A program made the position numbers and the translations under genes. Below are positions 8,076 through 17,400 of a DNA stretch of 64,000 bases, piece by piece (position 1 is the stretch's first letter; each line of letters starts with the position of its first letter). The notes beneath the pieces were generated by a model. The model saw nothing but the letters and a program-made list of their open reading frames with translations, ran no database searches and had not been told where the DNA came from. Origin of the DNA: Pseudomonadota bacterium (GTDB lineage Bacteria; Desulfobacterota; Binatia; Binatales; Binataceae); NCBI GenBank assembly GCA_021325025.1, contig JAJPHZ010000023.1, positions 1 through 64,000 of the forward strand, read 5' to 3'.

Positions 8076-10647
8076 ACGGCCGGTCCTGCTCTGGCTGCTG
8101 CTGCTGGCGCCGCTGGCGGCCGCGCCCGGGTTGCTGGGATGGCGCAGCACGCGCCGCGCGCCCAGTGCGATTGCTGCGCTGTTGCGGCTTTTGTGCTTCG
8201 CCACACTGGTCGTGATTGTCGCTGGCCCGTTGATTCCCTCGCGCGACCGTGCGCGCGGGCTGGCGGTCGTCGCGATGCTCGATCAATCGCGCTCGATCGC
8301 ACCCGACCAGCGTATCTGGATGCAGAGGCAGCTTGACAAGCTGCGCGCCGCGATGGGTCCGCACGACAAGCTGGCGGTGGTTGATTTCGGCCGCAACGCG
8401 CAGCTTGGCGCGCCGCTGGACAATCCACGCGCAATTCAGATCGAACCGGCAAAGGTGGACGAGGGCGCAACCGACATTGCCGGCGCGCTGACCGCGGGCA
8501 GCGTGATTTTTCCGCCCGAGGCGGAGAAGAAGATGCTGCTGCTGAGCGACGGCAACGAAACCCAGGGCGACGCGCTGGGCGTGCTGCCGGCGCTGGTCGA
8601 GCAGGGCATCCAGGTCTTTACCGCCGCGCCGCCTCCGACCACCCGCAAGCGCATCGCGATCAGTTCCTTCGAGGCGCCCAATCCCGTCCGCGCCCATCTC
8701 AATTTCGCCCTGCAAATCGCCATCGAAAGCGACGCCGACACCCCCGCGCAGGCCCATCTGGACCTGCTGCGCGACCAATCCCCTGTGACACGGCTGCCGG
8801 TGCGCCTGCTGCCCGGGCTCAACCGCTTCGAGCTGCCCTACCATCTGGATCAGCCCGGCGCCTACGTGCTGACCGCGGAGCTGACCGCGAGCAACGGGAT
8901 GGAAGTGGTCAACGGGCGCGCCGATACGGTGGCTTCGGTGATCGCCACGCCACGTATTTTGGTGGTATCGGCAGATCGTCCGATGAGCCTGGTCAGCGCG
9001 CTCAAGGTGCGCGACTATCGCGTGGATATCATCACGCCGGAACGGATGCCGGCGCGGGCCGAGGATTACCTGGGTTACCAGGCGGTCATCGTGGACGACG
9101 TTTCGGCGCCGGCGCTGACCAAGGACGTGCAGCGCGCCCTCAAACAATACGTCGGCGACTTCGGCGGCGGACTGATCGCGACCGGTGGGGTTTTGCGCGA
9201 GCAGAATTTCCACAAGACGCCGCTGGAGGACGCGCTGCCGATCGATTTCGTGCCGCAGCCGCCGCCACCCAGCCGCGAGCCGCTGGGCATCTATTTGTGC
9301 ATCGACCGCTCCAACTCGATGAGCTACAACTCGCGCTACCCGGCGGTGCGCGACGGCGAGCGCATCCGCTACGCCAAACAGGCCGCAATCGCGCTGCTGC
9401 GCCAGCTCGACGACAGCGATTACGTCGGCGTGATTGCGTTCGACTCCCAGCCCTACGTGCTCAGCCGGCTGCATCCGCTGGGCGTGGATCGCGCCCAACT
9501 CGAGCAGCGCATCATGCGCCTTGAACCGGGCGGCGGCACCGATTTCAAGGAAGCGTTGGAGATCGCGGCAGCGGATTTGATCGTCTCCGGCTTGTCGGTG
9601 CGCCAGATCATCCTGCTCACCGACGGCGACACCAACCGCCAGTATCACGAGCACGACCAGCTCATTGCCGATTTAAGCCGCGAGAAGATTCCGGTCTCCA
9701 CCGTGCGCATCGGACCCGATCAGGCCAACCTGCGTTTGCTCGAGGACTTCGCCGAAGCTACCGGCGGCATCTTCTACCGCGTCCAGGATATCGAAAAGCT
9801 GCCCCAACTGTTCATCCGGCTGAGCCGGCAGGCGATGCAGACGCCGCAGCGGCAGACCAAAATTATGGTCGATTCCAACAGCTCGATCTTGCGCGGAATC
9901 AAGGCCGAAGAAGTGCCGTCGCTGGAATTCTTCAGCGTCACCCAAGCCAAGGACGGCGCCAGCGTGCCGCTGTCCATCGAGCGCAACGGGCACAACACGC
10001 CGCTGCTTGTAGCATGGCAATACGGGTTGGGCCGCAGCGCCATCTTTGCCGCCGACCCGGATTCGCTGGCCAGCATCGGCTGGATCCATTGGAATCGCTA
10101 CGCGGAATTCTGGTCGCAACTGGTGGGCTGGACGATGCGCCAGGGTCAGGCCGGGCCCTTCGACCTCCAGGTGCGCAGCACGCGCAGCGGCGATTTGAAA
10201 ATCCAGGCGGAAAGCTCCGGTGTCATCAAGGCCGGCGACCTCATCGCACGGATCAGCGGGCCTTACGGAGCGTCGTTCGACATTCCGCTGACCCAGGTCG
10301 GCGACGCGTTGTATCGCGCCCAGGCGCCGGCGATGCCGGGTGGCAAGTACCAGGCCCAGTTGATTCGCAAAAGCGGCAAGCTCGAGCAAGTCCTGGCCAC
10401 CCAGCCATTTGCGGTGCCCGCCACGCGTGCGGCTGACGCGGATGAACTCAGCCTGCGCCCGGCCAATATCGAGTTGCTGCGCCGCCTGGCGGCTGGCAGC
10501 AACGGCGGTTTTGAGGTGGCGCCGCGCCAGATGCTGCGTATCACCGGCAGCACGATCACCGTGCATCGCTCGGCGGCGCCTTATCTGATTCCGCTGGCGA
10601 TTTTGCTGCTGTTGGGCGAAGTCTTCGTGCGCCGTTGCCTGGCGTGA
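8068..10647 (+). CDS. Large vWA / glutamine amidotransferase-like membrane protein
   Basis: An 859-residue protein starting at a TTG with a strong GGAGGGG site and overlapping the preceding gene by 8 bp. The N-terminus has two membrane helices. A first vWA domain follows with MIDAS DQSRS (residues 72-76), then a glutamine amidotransferase-like Rossmann segment (about 290-390), which in this family normally lacks catalytic residues. A second vWA domain has MIDAS DRSNS (413-417). A C-terminal helix precedes the end. Such proteins terminate MoxR-DUF58-BatA operons and are thought to form the membrane assembly with periplasmic vWA domains. The cellular client of this system is unknown. Confidence 0.9.
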   Translation: MFERPVLLWLLLLAPLAAAPGLLGWRSTRRAPSAIAALLRLLCFATLVVIVAGPLIPSRDRARGLAVVAMLDQSRSIAPDQRIWMQRQLDKLRAAMGPHDKLAVVDFGRNAQLGAPLDNPRAIQIEPAKVDEGATDIAGALTAGSVIFPPEAEKKMLLLSDGNETQGDALGVLPALVEQGIQVFTAAPPPTTRKRIAISSFEAPNPVRAHLNFALQIAIESDADTPAQAHLDLLRDQSPVTRLPVRLLPGLNRFELPYHLDQPGAYVLTAELTASNGMEVVNGRADTVASVIATPRILVVSADRPMSLVSALKVRDYRVDIITPERMPARAEDYLGYQAVIVDDVSAPALTKDVQRALKQYVGDFGGGLIATGGVLREQNFHKTPLEDALPIDFVPQPPPPSREPLGIYLCIDRSNSMSYNSRYPAVRDGERIRYAKQAAIALLRQLDDSDYVGVIAFDSQPYVLSRLHPLGVDRAQLEQRIMRLEPGGGTDFKEALEIAAADLIVSGLSVRQIILLTDGDTNRQYHEHDQLIADLSREKIPVSTVRIGPDQANLRLLEDFAEATGGIFYRVQDIEKLPQLFIRLSRQAMQTPQRQTKIMVDSNSSILRGIKAEEVPSLEFFSVTQAKDGASVPLSIERNGHNTPLLVAWQYGLGRSAIFAADPDSLASIGWIHWNRYAEFWSQLVGWTMRQGQAGPFDLQVRSTRSGDLKIQAESSGVIKAGDLIARISGPYGASFDIPLTQVGDALYRAQAPAMPGGKYQAQLIRKSGKLEQVLATQPFAVPATRAADADELSLRPANIELLRRLAAGSNGGFEVAPRQMLRITGSTITVHRSAAPYLIPLAILLLLGEVFVRRCLA

Positions 10648-10696
10648 GCGGCGCTGTAAACTGAAGCCAGGAATCGCGCCAAACTGGGCCGCAATC

Positions 10697-11170
10697 ATGG
10701 AGCGGGTGGACGGCAAAACCCTTTTCAAACGAGCCTTGCGCCGGCGCTGCCCGGTGTGCGGCCGGGGTGCGATGTTCCACTCTCACTTCAAAATCAACAA
10801 GGCCTGTTCGGTCTGCAAGGTGACTTTCTGGCGCGATCCGGGCGAAGTGCTGGGTGCGATGTACTTCGACTGGGCGGCCGCAATGGTGACGTTTTTGGCG
10901 CTGTGGGCGGCGCTGGCCTGGCTGACCAATCTCTCCGAGCTGACGCAATTCTTCATCCTGAGCGCGGCGGCAGCCGCCGCCGTACTCGTCTGCTATCCCT
11001 GGAGCCGCAGCCTGTGGACGGTGCTGGTCTATCTGTCCGGCGGCATCGAGCGGCCGCCTCTGCGCGTGCTGCCCGGCGGCGGCGGTCATAAGGAATCGGT
11101 TGCGGCGCCGGTGCTGCCGGCATCTGGCGGACGCAAGACCACGCCGCTGCGCCGGATTCATCGCCGGTAG
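10697..11170 (+). CDS. DUF983 family membrane protein
   Basis: A 157-residue DUF983 protein. A zinc-ribbon-like start has C18 and C21 (CPVCGRG) and C37 and C40 (CSVC), followed by two transmembrane helices at about 55-77 and 84-102 and a short polar tail. DUF983 proteins are small inner-membrane proteins of unknown function found mostly in Alphaproteobacteria and related groups. The 3' end overlaps the convergent aminotransferase gene by 13 bp. It begins 49 bp after the vWA operon, so read-through from that operon is possible. Confidence 0.88.
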   Translation: MERVDGKTLFKRALRRRCPVCGRGAMFHSHFKINKACSVCKVTFWRDPGEVLGAMYFDWAAAMVTFLALWAALAWLTNLSELTQFFILSAAAAAAVLVCYPWSRSLWTVLVYLSGGIERPPLRVLPGGGGHKESVAAPVLPASGGRKTTPLRRIHRR

Positions 11171-12339
11171 GATCGCAGCTTGTCCTGCAGGCTGCGCAGG
11201 CGGTGCGCAGCGCGCTCCAGGGTCTCGTCGCTCTTTGAAAAGGTAAATCGCAGCAGTTCTCTGCCCAGCTCCGCGCGATGGTAGAAGCTGGAACCGGGCA
11301 CCGCCGCAACTCCCACTTCGTTGAGCAGGAAATCGGCGGCGGCGAAGTCGTCGGCGAAACCCAGATGGCCAATCTCGGCCATGATGTAGTAGGCGCCGGC
11401 CGGCGGGCGGCATCGCAGCCCCGCCTGCGTCAGGGCTGCGAACAACATTTCGCGCTTGCGCCGGTACATCCGCTGCAATTCGGCGTAAAACGACTCCGGC
11501 AACCGCAGCGCGAACGCCCCTGCCTCCTGTAGCGGATGGGGTGCGCCGACGGTCAGGAAGTCGTGCACTTTGCGGATGGCCGAGGTCAGCCGCTCACTGG
11601 CAATCGCATATGCCAGCCGCCATCCCGTGATCGAATAGGTCTTCGACAGCCCGCTGATCGTGACCGTTCGATCCCCCATCCCCTCCAGACTGCCAATCGA
11701 GATATGGCGGCCGCCGTCGTAGATGATGTGCTCGTAGATCTCGTCGGTGATCGCCAGCGTGTCAAAGCGCCGGCACAACTGCGCGATCAGCTCCAGTTCG
11801 GCGCGCGAAAAGACCTTGCCGGTGGGATTGTGCGGAGTGTTGATGATGATCGCCTTGGTGCGCTCGGAAAATGCCGCGGCCAGCTCGTCCGGATCGATCG
11901 TAAAGCCTGCGCCCTGCAGCGTGACGTAGCGCGGTGTGGCGCCGGCCAAAATCACGTCGGGACCGTAGTTTTCGTAGAACGGCTCGAAGATTACCACCTC
12001 ATCGCCGGGATTGATCACGGCGAGCAGGCTCGCGATCATCCCTTCGGTCGCGCCGCAGGTGACGGTGACGTTGCGGTCGGGGTCGCATTCCAGATGGTTA
12101 TAGGTGCGGGCCTTGTCGGCGATCGCGCGGCGGAAATTGGGCGAGCCATGCGTGATCGCGTACTGGTTGTAATCCTCGTCGATCGCGCGTTTGGCCGCCT
12201 CCTTGATCTCGGCGGGCGCGGCAAAATCAGGGAATCCCTGTGCCAGGTTGACCGCATCGCAGGCCAGCGCCCGCCGCGTCATCTCGCGGATCACGGACTC
12301 GGTGAAAAACCGGGTCTTGCCAGAAACATCAGTCGGCAT
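11158..12339 (-). CDS. Class I/II PLP-dependent aminotransferase
   Basis: A 393-residue fold-type I aminotransferase. The PLP lysine is K233 in LSKTYSITGWR, the pocket Asn/Pro motif is INTPHNPTGKVF, and ITDEIYEHIIYDG supplies the Asp and Tyr that bind the cofactor ring. The N-terminal DAVNLAQGFPDF motif is typical of the methionine/kynurenine/glutamine transaminase-like subgroup (YbdL/KAT family). It probably exchanges an amino group between an amino acid and a 2-oxo acid; the exact substrate is not clear. The start is the ATG matching the family N-terminus, with no strong ribosome site. Confidence 0.92.
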   Translation of the reverse strand: MPTDVSGKTRFFTESVIREMTRRALACDAVNLAQGFPDFAAPAEIKEAAKRAIDEDYNQYAITHGSPNFRRAIADKARTYNHLECDPDRNVTVTCGATEGMIASLLAVINPGDEVVIFEPFYENYGPDVILAGATPRYVTLQGAGFTIDPDELAAAFSERTKAIIINTPHNPTGKVFSRAELELIAQLCRRFDTLAITDEIYEHIIYDGGRHISIGSLEGMGDRTVTISGLSKTYSITGWRLAYAIASERLTSAIRKVHDFLTVGAPHPLQEAGAFALRLPESFYAELQRMYRRKREMLFAALTQAGLRCRPPAGAYYIMAEIGHLGFADDFAAADFLLNEVGVAAVPGSSFYHRAELGRELLRFTFSKSDETLERAAHRLRSLQDKLRSYRR

Positions 12340-12456
12340 CGCCCGCTGAGTCTAGCACTCAGCCCGCCGCCGCCGAAGCACGCCGCCTGCGGACTGCAAT
12401 TGCCCAGGCCTGTGCGGCATACGCTGGAATCTTCGGAATAGCAACCGAGTCTGCCT

Positions 12457-12615
12457 TTATCTGAAGCGAACCGGCATGTGCTTGATGCCGGCAACTTGAT
12501 TGGACCGCAGCCGTTGAATCGGGCCGTTCAGTTGCATCCATCTTTATATCCCGTTGCGCCGCATTGGTTGCGGCGTCGAGGGCCAATCGTGCGCAAGCGC
12601 TACCGTGGGCAAGAC
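12457..12615 (-). pseudogene. Relic of a cytochrome P450 3' end
   Basis: Reading the minus strand, the last codons before a TAA at 12457-12459 encode QRLRSNQVAGIKHMPVRF plus Arg. This matches the C-terminus of the intact P450 at 58356-59597 (ERLTSIQVAGIKHMPVKF) and of many CYP families. Further upstream, in another frame, CARLALD followed by short shifted stretches recalls the region after the haem Cys, so several frameshifts and deletions have occurred. An in-frame stop separates the two parts. The relic begins right behind the fused OB-fold/thiolase-like gene on the same strand, suggesting an operon whose P450 was lost. Confidence 0.75.
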
Positions 12616-12619
12616 CAAC

Positions 12620-14323
12620 TCAGTCCCGCGTCAGCAGCATGCAGCCGCAGATCGGCCCGCCGCCGACCGCGACCGCGGCCACCCTGCAGTTTTCCACCTG
12701 ACGTGGGCCGCACTCGCCTCTGAGTTGACGGATCGCTTCGGCCAGGTGACCCCAGCCGTGGAGCCTGCCTCCGGAAAGCTGGCCGCCCCAGGTGTTGAGC
12801 GGAATCTGGCCGCCCAGTTCGATCCGGCCGTTGCGGATAAATTGCGCCGCTTCGCCGCGGTCACACAGTCCGAGAGCTTCAATCCACATCAAACTGATTA
12901 TGCTGAAGCCGTCGTATACTTGAGCGACATCGAGGTCGGCCGGGGTGAAATCGGTGCGCGACCACATCTGCGCGGCCGCATCCCGGCATGACATTGTTGT
13001 CATATCCGGCCAATACTCCCAGCTCGCGCGGGAGCGCGAAGCGGTACCGACGGCGTTGATGGAGACCGCCGGTTTAGGTGTGTCGCCGGTGTATTCGGCG
13101 GTCGACACGACCACCGCAGTGGCGCCGTCGCAGGGGACGTCGCAGTCAAGCAGACACAACGGATGGGAAATCATTCTCGCGTTGAGGTAATCGGCAGTCG
13201 TGATCGGGTCCCGATAAATAGCAGCCGGATTTAGGGCGGCGTGACGGCGGCAAGCGACGGCAAGCGCCGCCAATTGTTGGCGCGTCACGCCATATTCATG
13301 CATGTAGCGAGTCGCATACAAGGCCAACCGGTTTACCGGCGACATCGCCCCGTATGGCAGCAGGAATGCCTGTTCGCCAGCGGCCCGTTGGCCTGCCAAC
13401 GCCGCGCCGCGATGGCCGCCCAGCTTCGCCTGTGCCGAACCTTCGGTGGTTGTGCGGTAGACCAGCGCATGCCGGCATAACCCGGCGGCTATGGCCAGGG
13501 CCGCGGCGACCACTGGTGAAATCTGTCCGCCCCCCTCGGTGATCGCCAAATGCCAGTTAACCGATAGGCCAAGCGCCTCCCGTACCGCCATTAAGCCCGG
13601 GCCGGCAAAACCAGGAGGACGGTCCCCGCCGCCGATCCCGGGATGACAGGCGATACCGTCGATATCGGCGGGTGTCAGTCCAGCGTCAGCGATCGCGCGC
13701 AACGCCGCCTCGGCAGTAAGGTCGATCTCGTCGCGAAACAGGCGGCGTCCGATTTCGGACTGGCCGACTCCCGAGATGATAGCCTTGCGCTCCAGGCGCT
13801 GTGGGGCTGACGACACGGCAAATGGCGCGACAATCGCACAGGGTTTTTCTTCGTTCGACGCCGATGGCGGTGGACTCTGCGCTGGCCGCACCAAATCCTG
13901 TCGCTGCCCGGGGATGGATTGGACAGGTTCGAAAACCGGCAGGCCGATTTCGTCGTTCACCCCACGGAAGCTGACCTGCACCTCCATCCCAACCCGCACC
14001 TGGTCAATTGCACAGTTTGTGATGTTGCTCACCATGCGCAGGCCCGGTTGCTCGCGGAGCTCGACGAGCGCGATGACAAAAGGCTCTTCCATTCCGGGTC
14101 GCCAGCGATGGACATTGACGGTAAAGGAATAGACCGTCCCCTTGCCGCTGACCGGCTCAAACGCGACGCGCCGGCCCCGGCATTTGGGACAGAGGGGTTT
14201 GGGCGGGTGAACGTACCAGCCACAGGCCTGGCAACGGCTGATGACAAGCCGCTCGTTACGCGCAGCTCGCCAATATTCCCGGTTAAGGTCATCTATTTCG
14301 GGCAAGGGCAGGTCGGCGATCAT
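12620..14323 (-). CDS. Fused Zn-ribbon/OB-fold and thiolase-like (SCP-x/Ltp type) protein
   Basis: The ATG at 14323 has GGAG about nine bases before it and gives 567 residues; the frame stays open to 14395. Residues 1-135 are a DUF35-type protein with Zn-ribbon cysteines in CQACG and CPKC, followed by an OB fold (GKGTVYSFT). After a Pro/Ser-rich linker, about residues 184-567 form a thiolase-like lipid-transfer domain with VYDGFSI and a C-terminal TWGGQLSGG motif. In steroid side-chain degradation, ChsH2 and Ltp2 do this as separate proteins: the OB-fold protein supports a retro-aldolase. A CoA-thioester cleavage or aldol role is therefore likely. An operator-like repeat lies 71 bp upstream. 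Confidence 0.9.
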   Translation of the reverse strand: MIADLPLPEIDDLNREYWRAARNERLVISRCQACGWYVHPPKPLCPKCRGRRVAFEPVSGKGTVYSFTVNVHRWRPGMEEPFVIALVELREQPGLRMVSNITNCAIDQVRVGMEVQVSFRGVNDEIGLPVFEPVQSIPGQRQDLVRPAQSPPPSASNEEKPCAIVAPFAVSSAPQRLERKAIISGVGQSEIGRRLFRDEIDLTAEAALRAIADAGLTPADIDGIACHPGIGGGDRPPGFAGPGLMAVREALGLSVNWHLAITEGGGQISPVVAAALAIAAGLCRHALVYRTTTEGSAQAKLGGHRGAALAGQRAAGEQAFLLPYGAMSPVNRLALYATRYMHEYGVTRQQLAALAVACRRHAALNPAAIYRDPITTADYLNARMISHPLCLLDCDVPCDGATAVVVSTAEYTGDTPKPAVSINAVGTASRSRASWEYWPDMTTMSCRDAAAQMWSRTDFTPADLDVAQVYDGFSIISLMWIEALGLCDRGEAAQFIRNGRIELGGQIPLNTWGGQLSGGRLHGWGHLAEAIRQLRGECGPRQVENCRVAAVAVGGGPICGCMLLTRD

Positions 14324-14393
14324 GCCTTGAGCTCCGGCGGCGCTCGCCCAAGTGTCGCAAGCAAGGGCCTCCCTCGGACGCCGCCTGACTGGC

Positions 14394-14426
14394 AAGGCGT
14401 GACATTTCGCGTCACGCTGGGGTGAC
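14394..14426 (-). promoter_or_regulatory. Operator-like inverted repeat, copy A
   Basis: On the minus strand the site reads GTCAC, six bases, GTGACGCG, three bases, TGTC, one base, CGCCTT. The same layout and most bases recur at 18050-18081. It sits 71 bp before the ATG of the fused OB-fold/thiolase gene and just downstream of the AAA/TPR regulator. The inverted GTCAC/GTGAC arms suggest a dimeric repressor or activator site. The regulator that binds is not known. Confidence 0.55.
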
Positions 14427-14457
14427 TGAAGCCGCAGCTAAGGGGACGCGCCGCAAT

Positions 14458-17400
14458 CTAGTGGTCGAGGGCCCGCGAGACAAGGGCCTCGGTAAGCCGT
14501 GCGTGGCGCGGCATCCCGAGCGCGTCGTAAGCGCGCGCCGCCTCGTTGAGAAGTTCGAGCGCCCGCTGCCTATCGTCCCGGCCATCGCGCTCGATCAGCA
14601 TCGAACCCAAAAATCGCCGCACCTCTGTAGCTTCAAGCCGATGTGGGAGCTGCTCGGCTTGACGCAGGGCAAGGTGGAAATGCTCCTCGGCAATCGGCCA
14701 GTTGCCCGCAGCAGCGGCGGCAAGTCCTGCCGCCGTTTGGCTGAAGCGCGAAATCCATGCGATGCACACAACACCCTTTTCGATCAGTCGGCATGCTTGC
14801 GGATAAAGGTCCGCCGCGAAATCCCGCTCACCCAGCACCCACAATCCCTCCACGACCAGCACCAACATGGCCCACGCGCCGAAGCTGCTGGCCTCCTCGA
14901 GGCGCGGCAAGCCGCATCGCTTTGCCGCCAGAAGGTCAAGAGCTTTTGAACGCTCGCCGAGATAAGCCAGCAAACGAAACCGCAGGCCGTCCCACAGCCC
15001 TTCCAAAAAACCATGGAACGGGTGAATGCGCGCCTCTTCGATTCTTTTTACGGCGCCGTTCCAGTTGCCACGGTAAAATTCCACCAGGCTTGTTTCCGCC
15101 TGAGAGACGGAGATGGTCAGGGGCAACTCGGCCGCAAGACTCAGATGGAGAAGCTCCAGCATCGTGGCTCCCAGGGTCGCCAGATCCGGATTGCTTCCAA
15201 ACTCAGACCAGGCCTGTATCCACCGGCTATAGCACAGCACAGGCAGATGACCCATCCGGCGCGCTACGGGCTCCAGTTCGGCGGCGATGCGTGAGGCTTC
15301 AGCCGCACGTCCCAGATGGTATAGGGCCTGCTGCGCAGTGCACAGGCCAACGGCGCGATGCCATGGATAAGAGACGGAAGTGGTCAACTCCACGCTGTGG
15401 TTGGCGTCTTCCAGGGCTTCATGGAGATCAAGGAAAAAGAAGTTGTATAGAGAGCGGTAGCAGAGCAGCTCGCCGGCAAGTTTTAGATCGGCGAGTCGAG
15501 TCGCGATGTTCAAACCTTCCTGAAAAGAATCGGACGCCCGATGATGACCGATGTGCCGGGAGCTGAGGAGCGCCGCAGTGGCGAGCAGGCGGGCGTAAGT
15601 TGGGCTGGGTTCACCCTGCTGCTGGAGCAGCCCGCGTTCCGCAACCTCACGCGCCTCGTCCAGGCGCCCGAACCAAATCAACATCGAAACGGTTTGAATC
15701 AGTACGCGGCCCATTCGCTCGCGATCGCCGAGTTTGGCGTAGATCTCCAGCGACTGGTTCCAATACTCCAACGCCCGCGGCCATCTACCCAGCCCGCGTT
15801 CGGCAAGGGCGAGATCCGACAGCAGGTCGGCCCGGGTGCGTGAATCGGCAAAAGAAAGACGGCCAAGCGCCTGCTCGAAGTAGTGCAGCGCTTCATGATA
15901 CCCTCCGGCACGAAGCTCGCTCTTGCCGGCCGCTATCAGGTAGCGAACCAAGCGTTGCGGATCAGCCAGCGAACCAGCCTGGGTCAGGTGCGACAGGATG
16001 CGTGACATCTGGTCATTGCGGCGTTCCAGCGCGTCGGCTGCACGCAAATGCAAGTGCTGGCGGCGAGGCAGGGAAATATAGGACAATAAAGTCTGGCGCA
16101 GCAGCTCGTGCCTGAACTCAAAGACAGCGTCGGTCTCCGCCGGCACCGGGGCAATCATTCCCGCGTGCTCAGCTTCCTCAATGCCGCCCAGCAGTTGTTC
16201 GACCTGCTCTCCGTCATAAAGCTCGGTGAGCAAGGAGAAATTGAATTGAGGCCCCAAGACGGCAGCCATTGTGAGGATCTGGCGGGTGGTATCCTGAAGC
16301 CGGTCCAGGCGCCGTCCCAACACCAGGCGCAAGTTGGGTGGCACGTCCATCTCGCCGCGCTCCAGGGCGCTGCGCAGCTGCTGTTCGTCGTGCAGTTTGC
16401 CCTCTTCGGCCAGGTGTTTTAACACTTCCTCGACAAAAAAAGGATTTCCCCGGGTGCGATCGAAGACCGCTTTCACGATTTGCGAGGACGCTGGCCGCGG
16501 ACTGAAGTTGTGCAGCATTTCGGTCACGTCCTCACGCGACAAACCGCTCAAATGGAGGGGGCGGGCGCCGAGACGGAGAATCTCCTCGATTAGCTCCTTG
16601 AGTGGTGGTTTGATGTCAGCCGCGCCGTCGCGATAGGTTGCGATAATTGCTAGTCCTGCTTCGGCGGCGCGGCGCACGACCGTCTTGAGTATGGCCAGTG
16701 TGGATTCATCGGCCCAATGCAGGTCATCGAACAGCAACAGCATTGGGTTCTCGCGCGCGGTAACCAGGATGCACTCGCAAATGCTCTCGAAAAGATAGAT
16801 GCGTGCCTGCGGAGCGGATCGCTCGGCCGCAGCGCACAGCTCGGGAAAAAAACGCTCCAGGCGCGGAGCGACGTGCACGAGCTCCGGCAAATGGGCTTGT
16901 GCACGACGACGGAATTCCTCCCGTCCCGCCATCTGCAGCGCCCTCTCGATCATCTGTGCGCAGGGCCGGAAGGGATAAGACTCATCTTCGTGACAGCGGC
17001 CGAGGAAAAAGCACATTCCCCGTGCCAGCGCGTAGTTGGCTACCTCCACGGCCAGCCGCGTTTTGCCGACGCCGGGTTCGCCGCCAATCAAGGCCACACC
17101 GCCGCGTCCGCTCAACGCTTCATCGACCAAGCCGCGCAGGCCTGCTAACTCGGCCTGGCGTCCAACAAAAGCACCTTCGTTCCTGCCCGTTTCAAGCGGT
17201 GGCCGCTGCCGCAAGCCCGAGGGCCGCTCCGCTACGCGGTCGGGTTCGGTGTCCCGCTCCACACCAACTTGCCAGACAACCGGACCGTCGGGCGCGGGCT
17301 CGAAAACACAAAAGGTCCCGGTCCTGATGTTCCTTTTGAGGGCTGCAGCGATGGCCGGTTCCATCGCGGTTAGCCTTTCGAGCACTCTGGATATCGCCTT

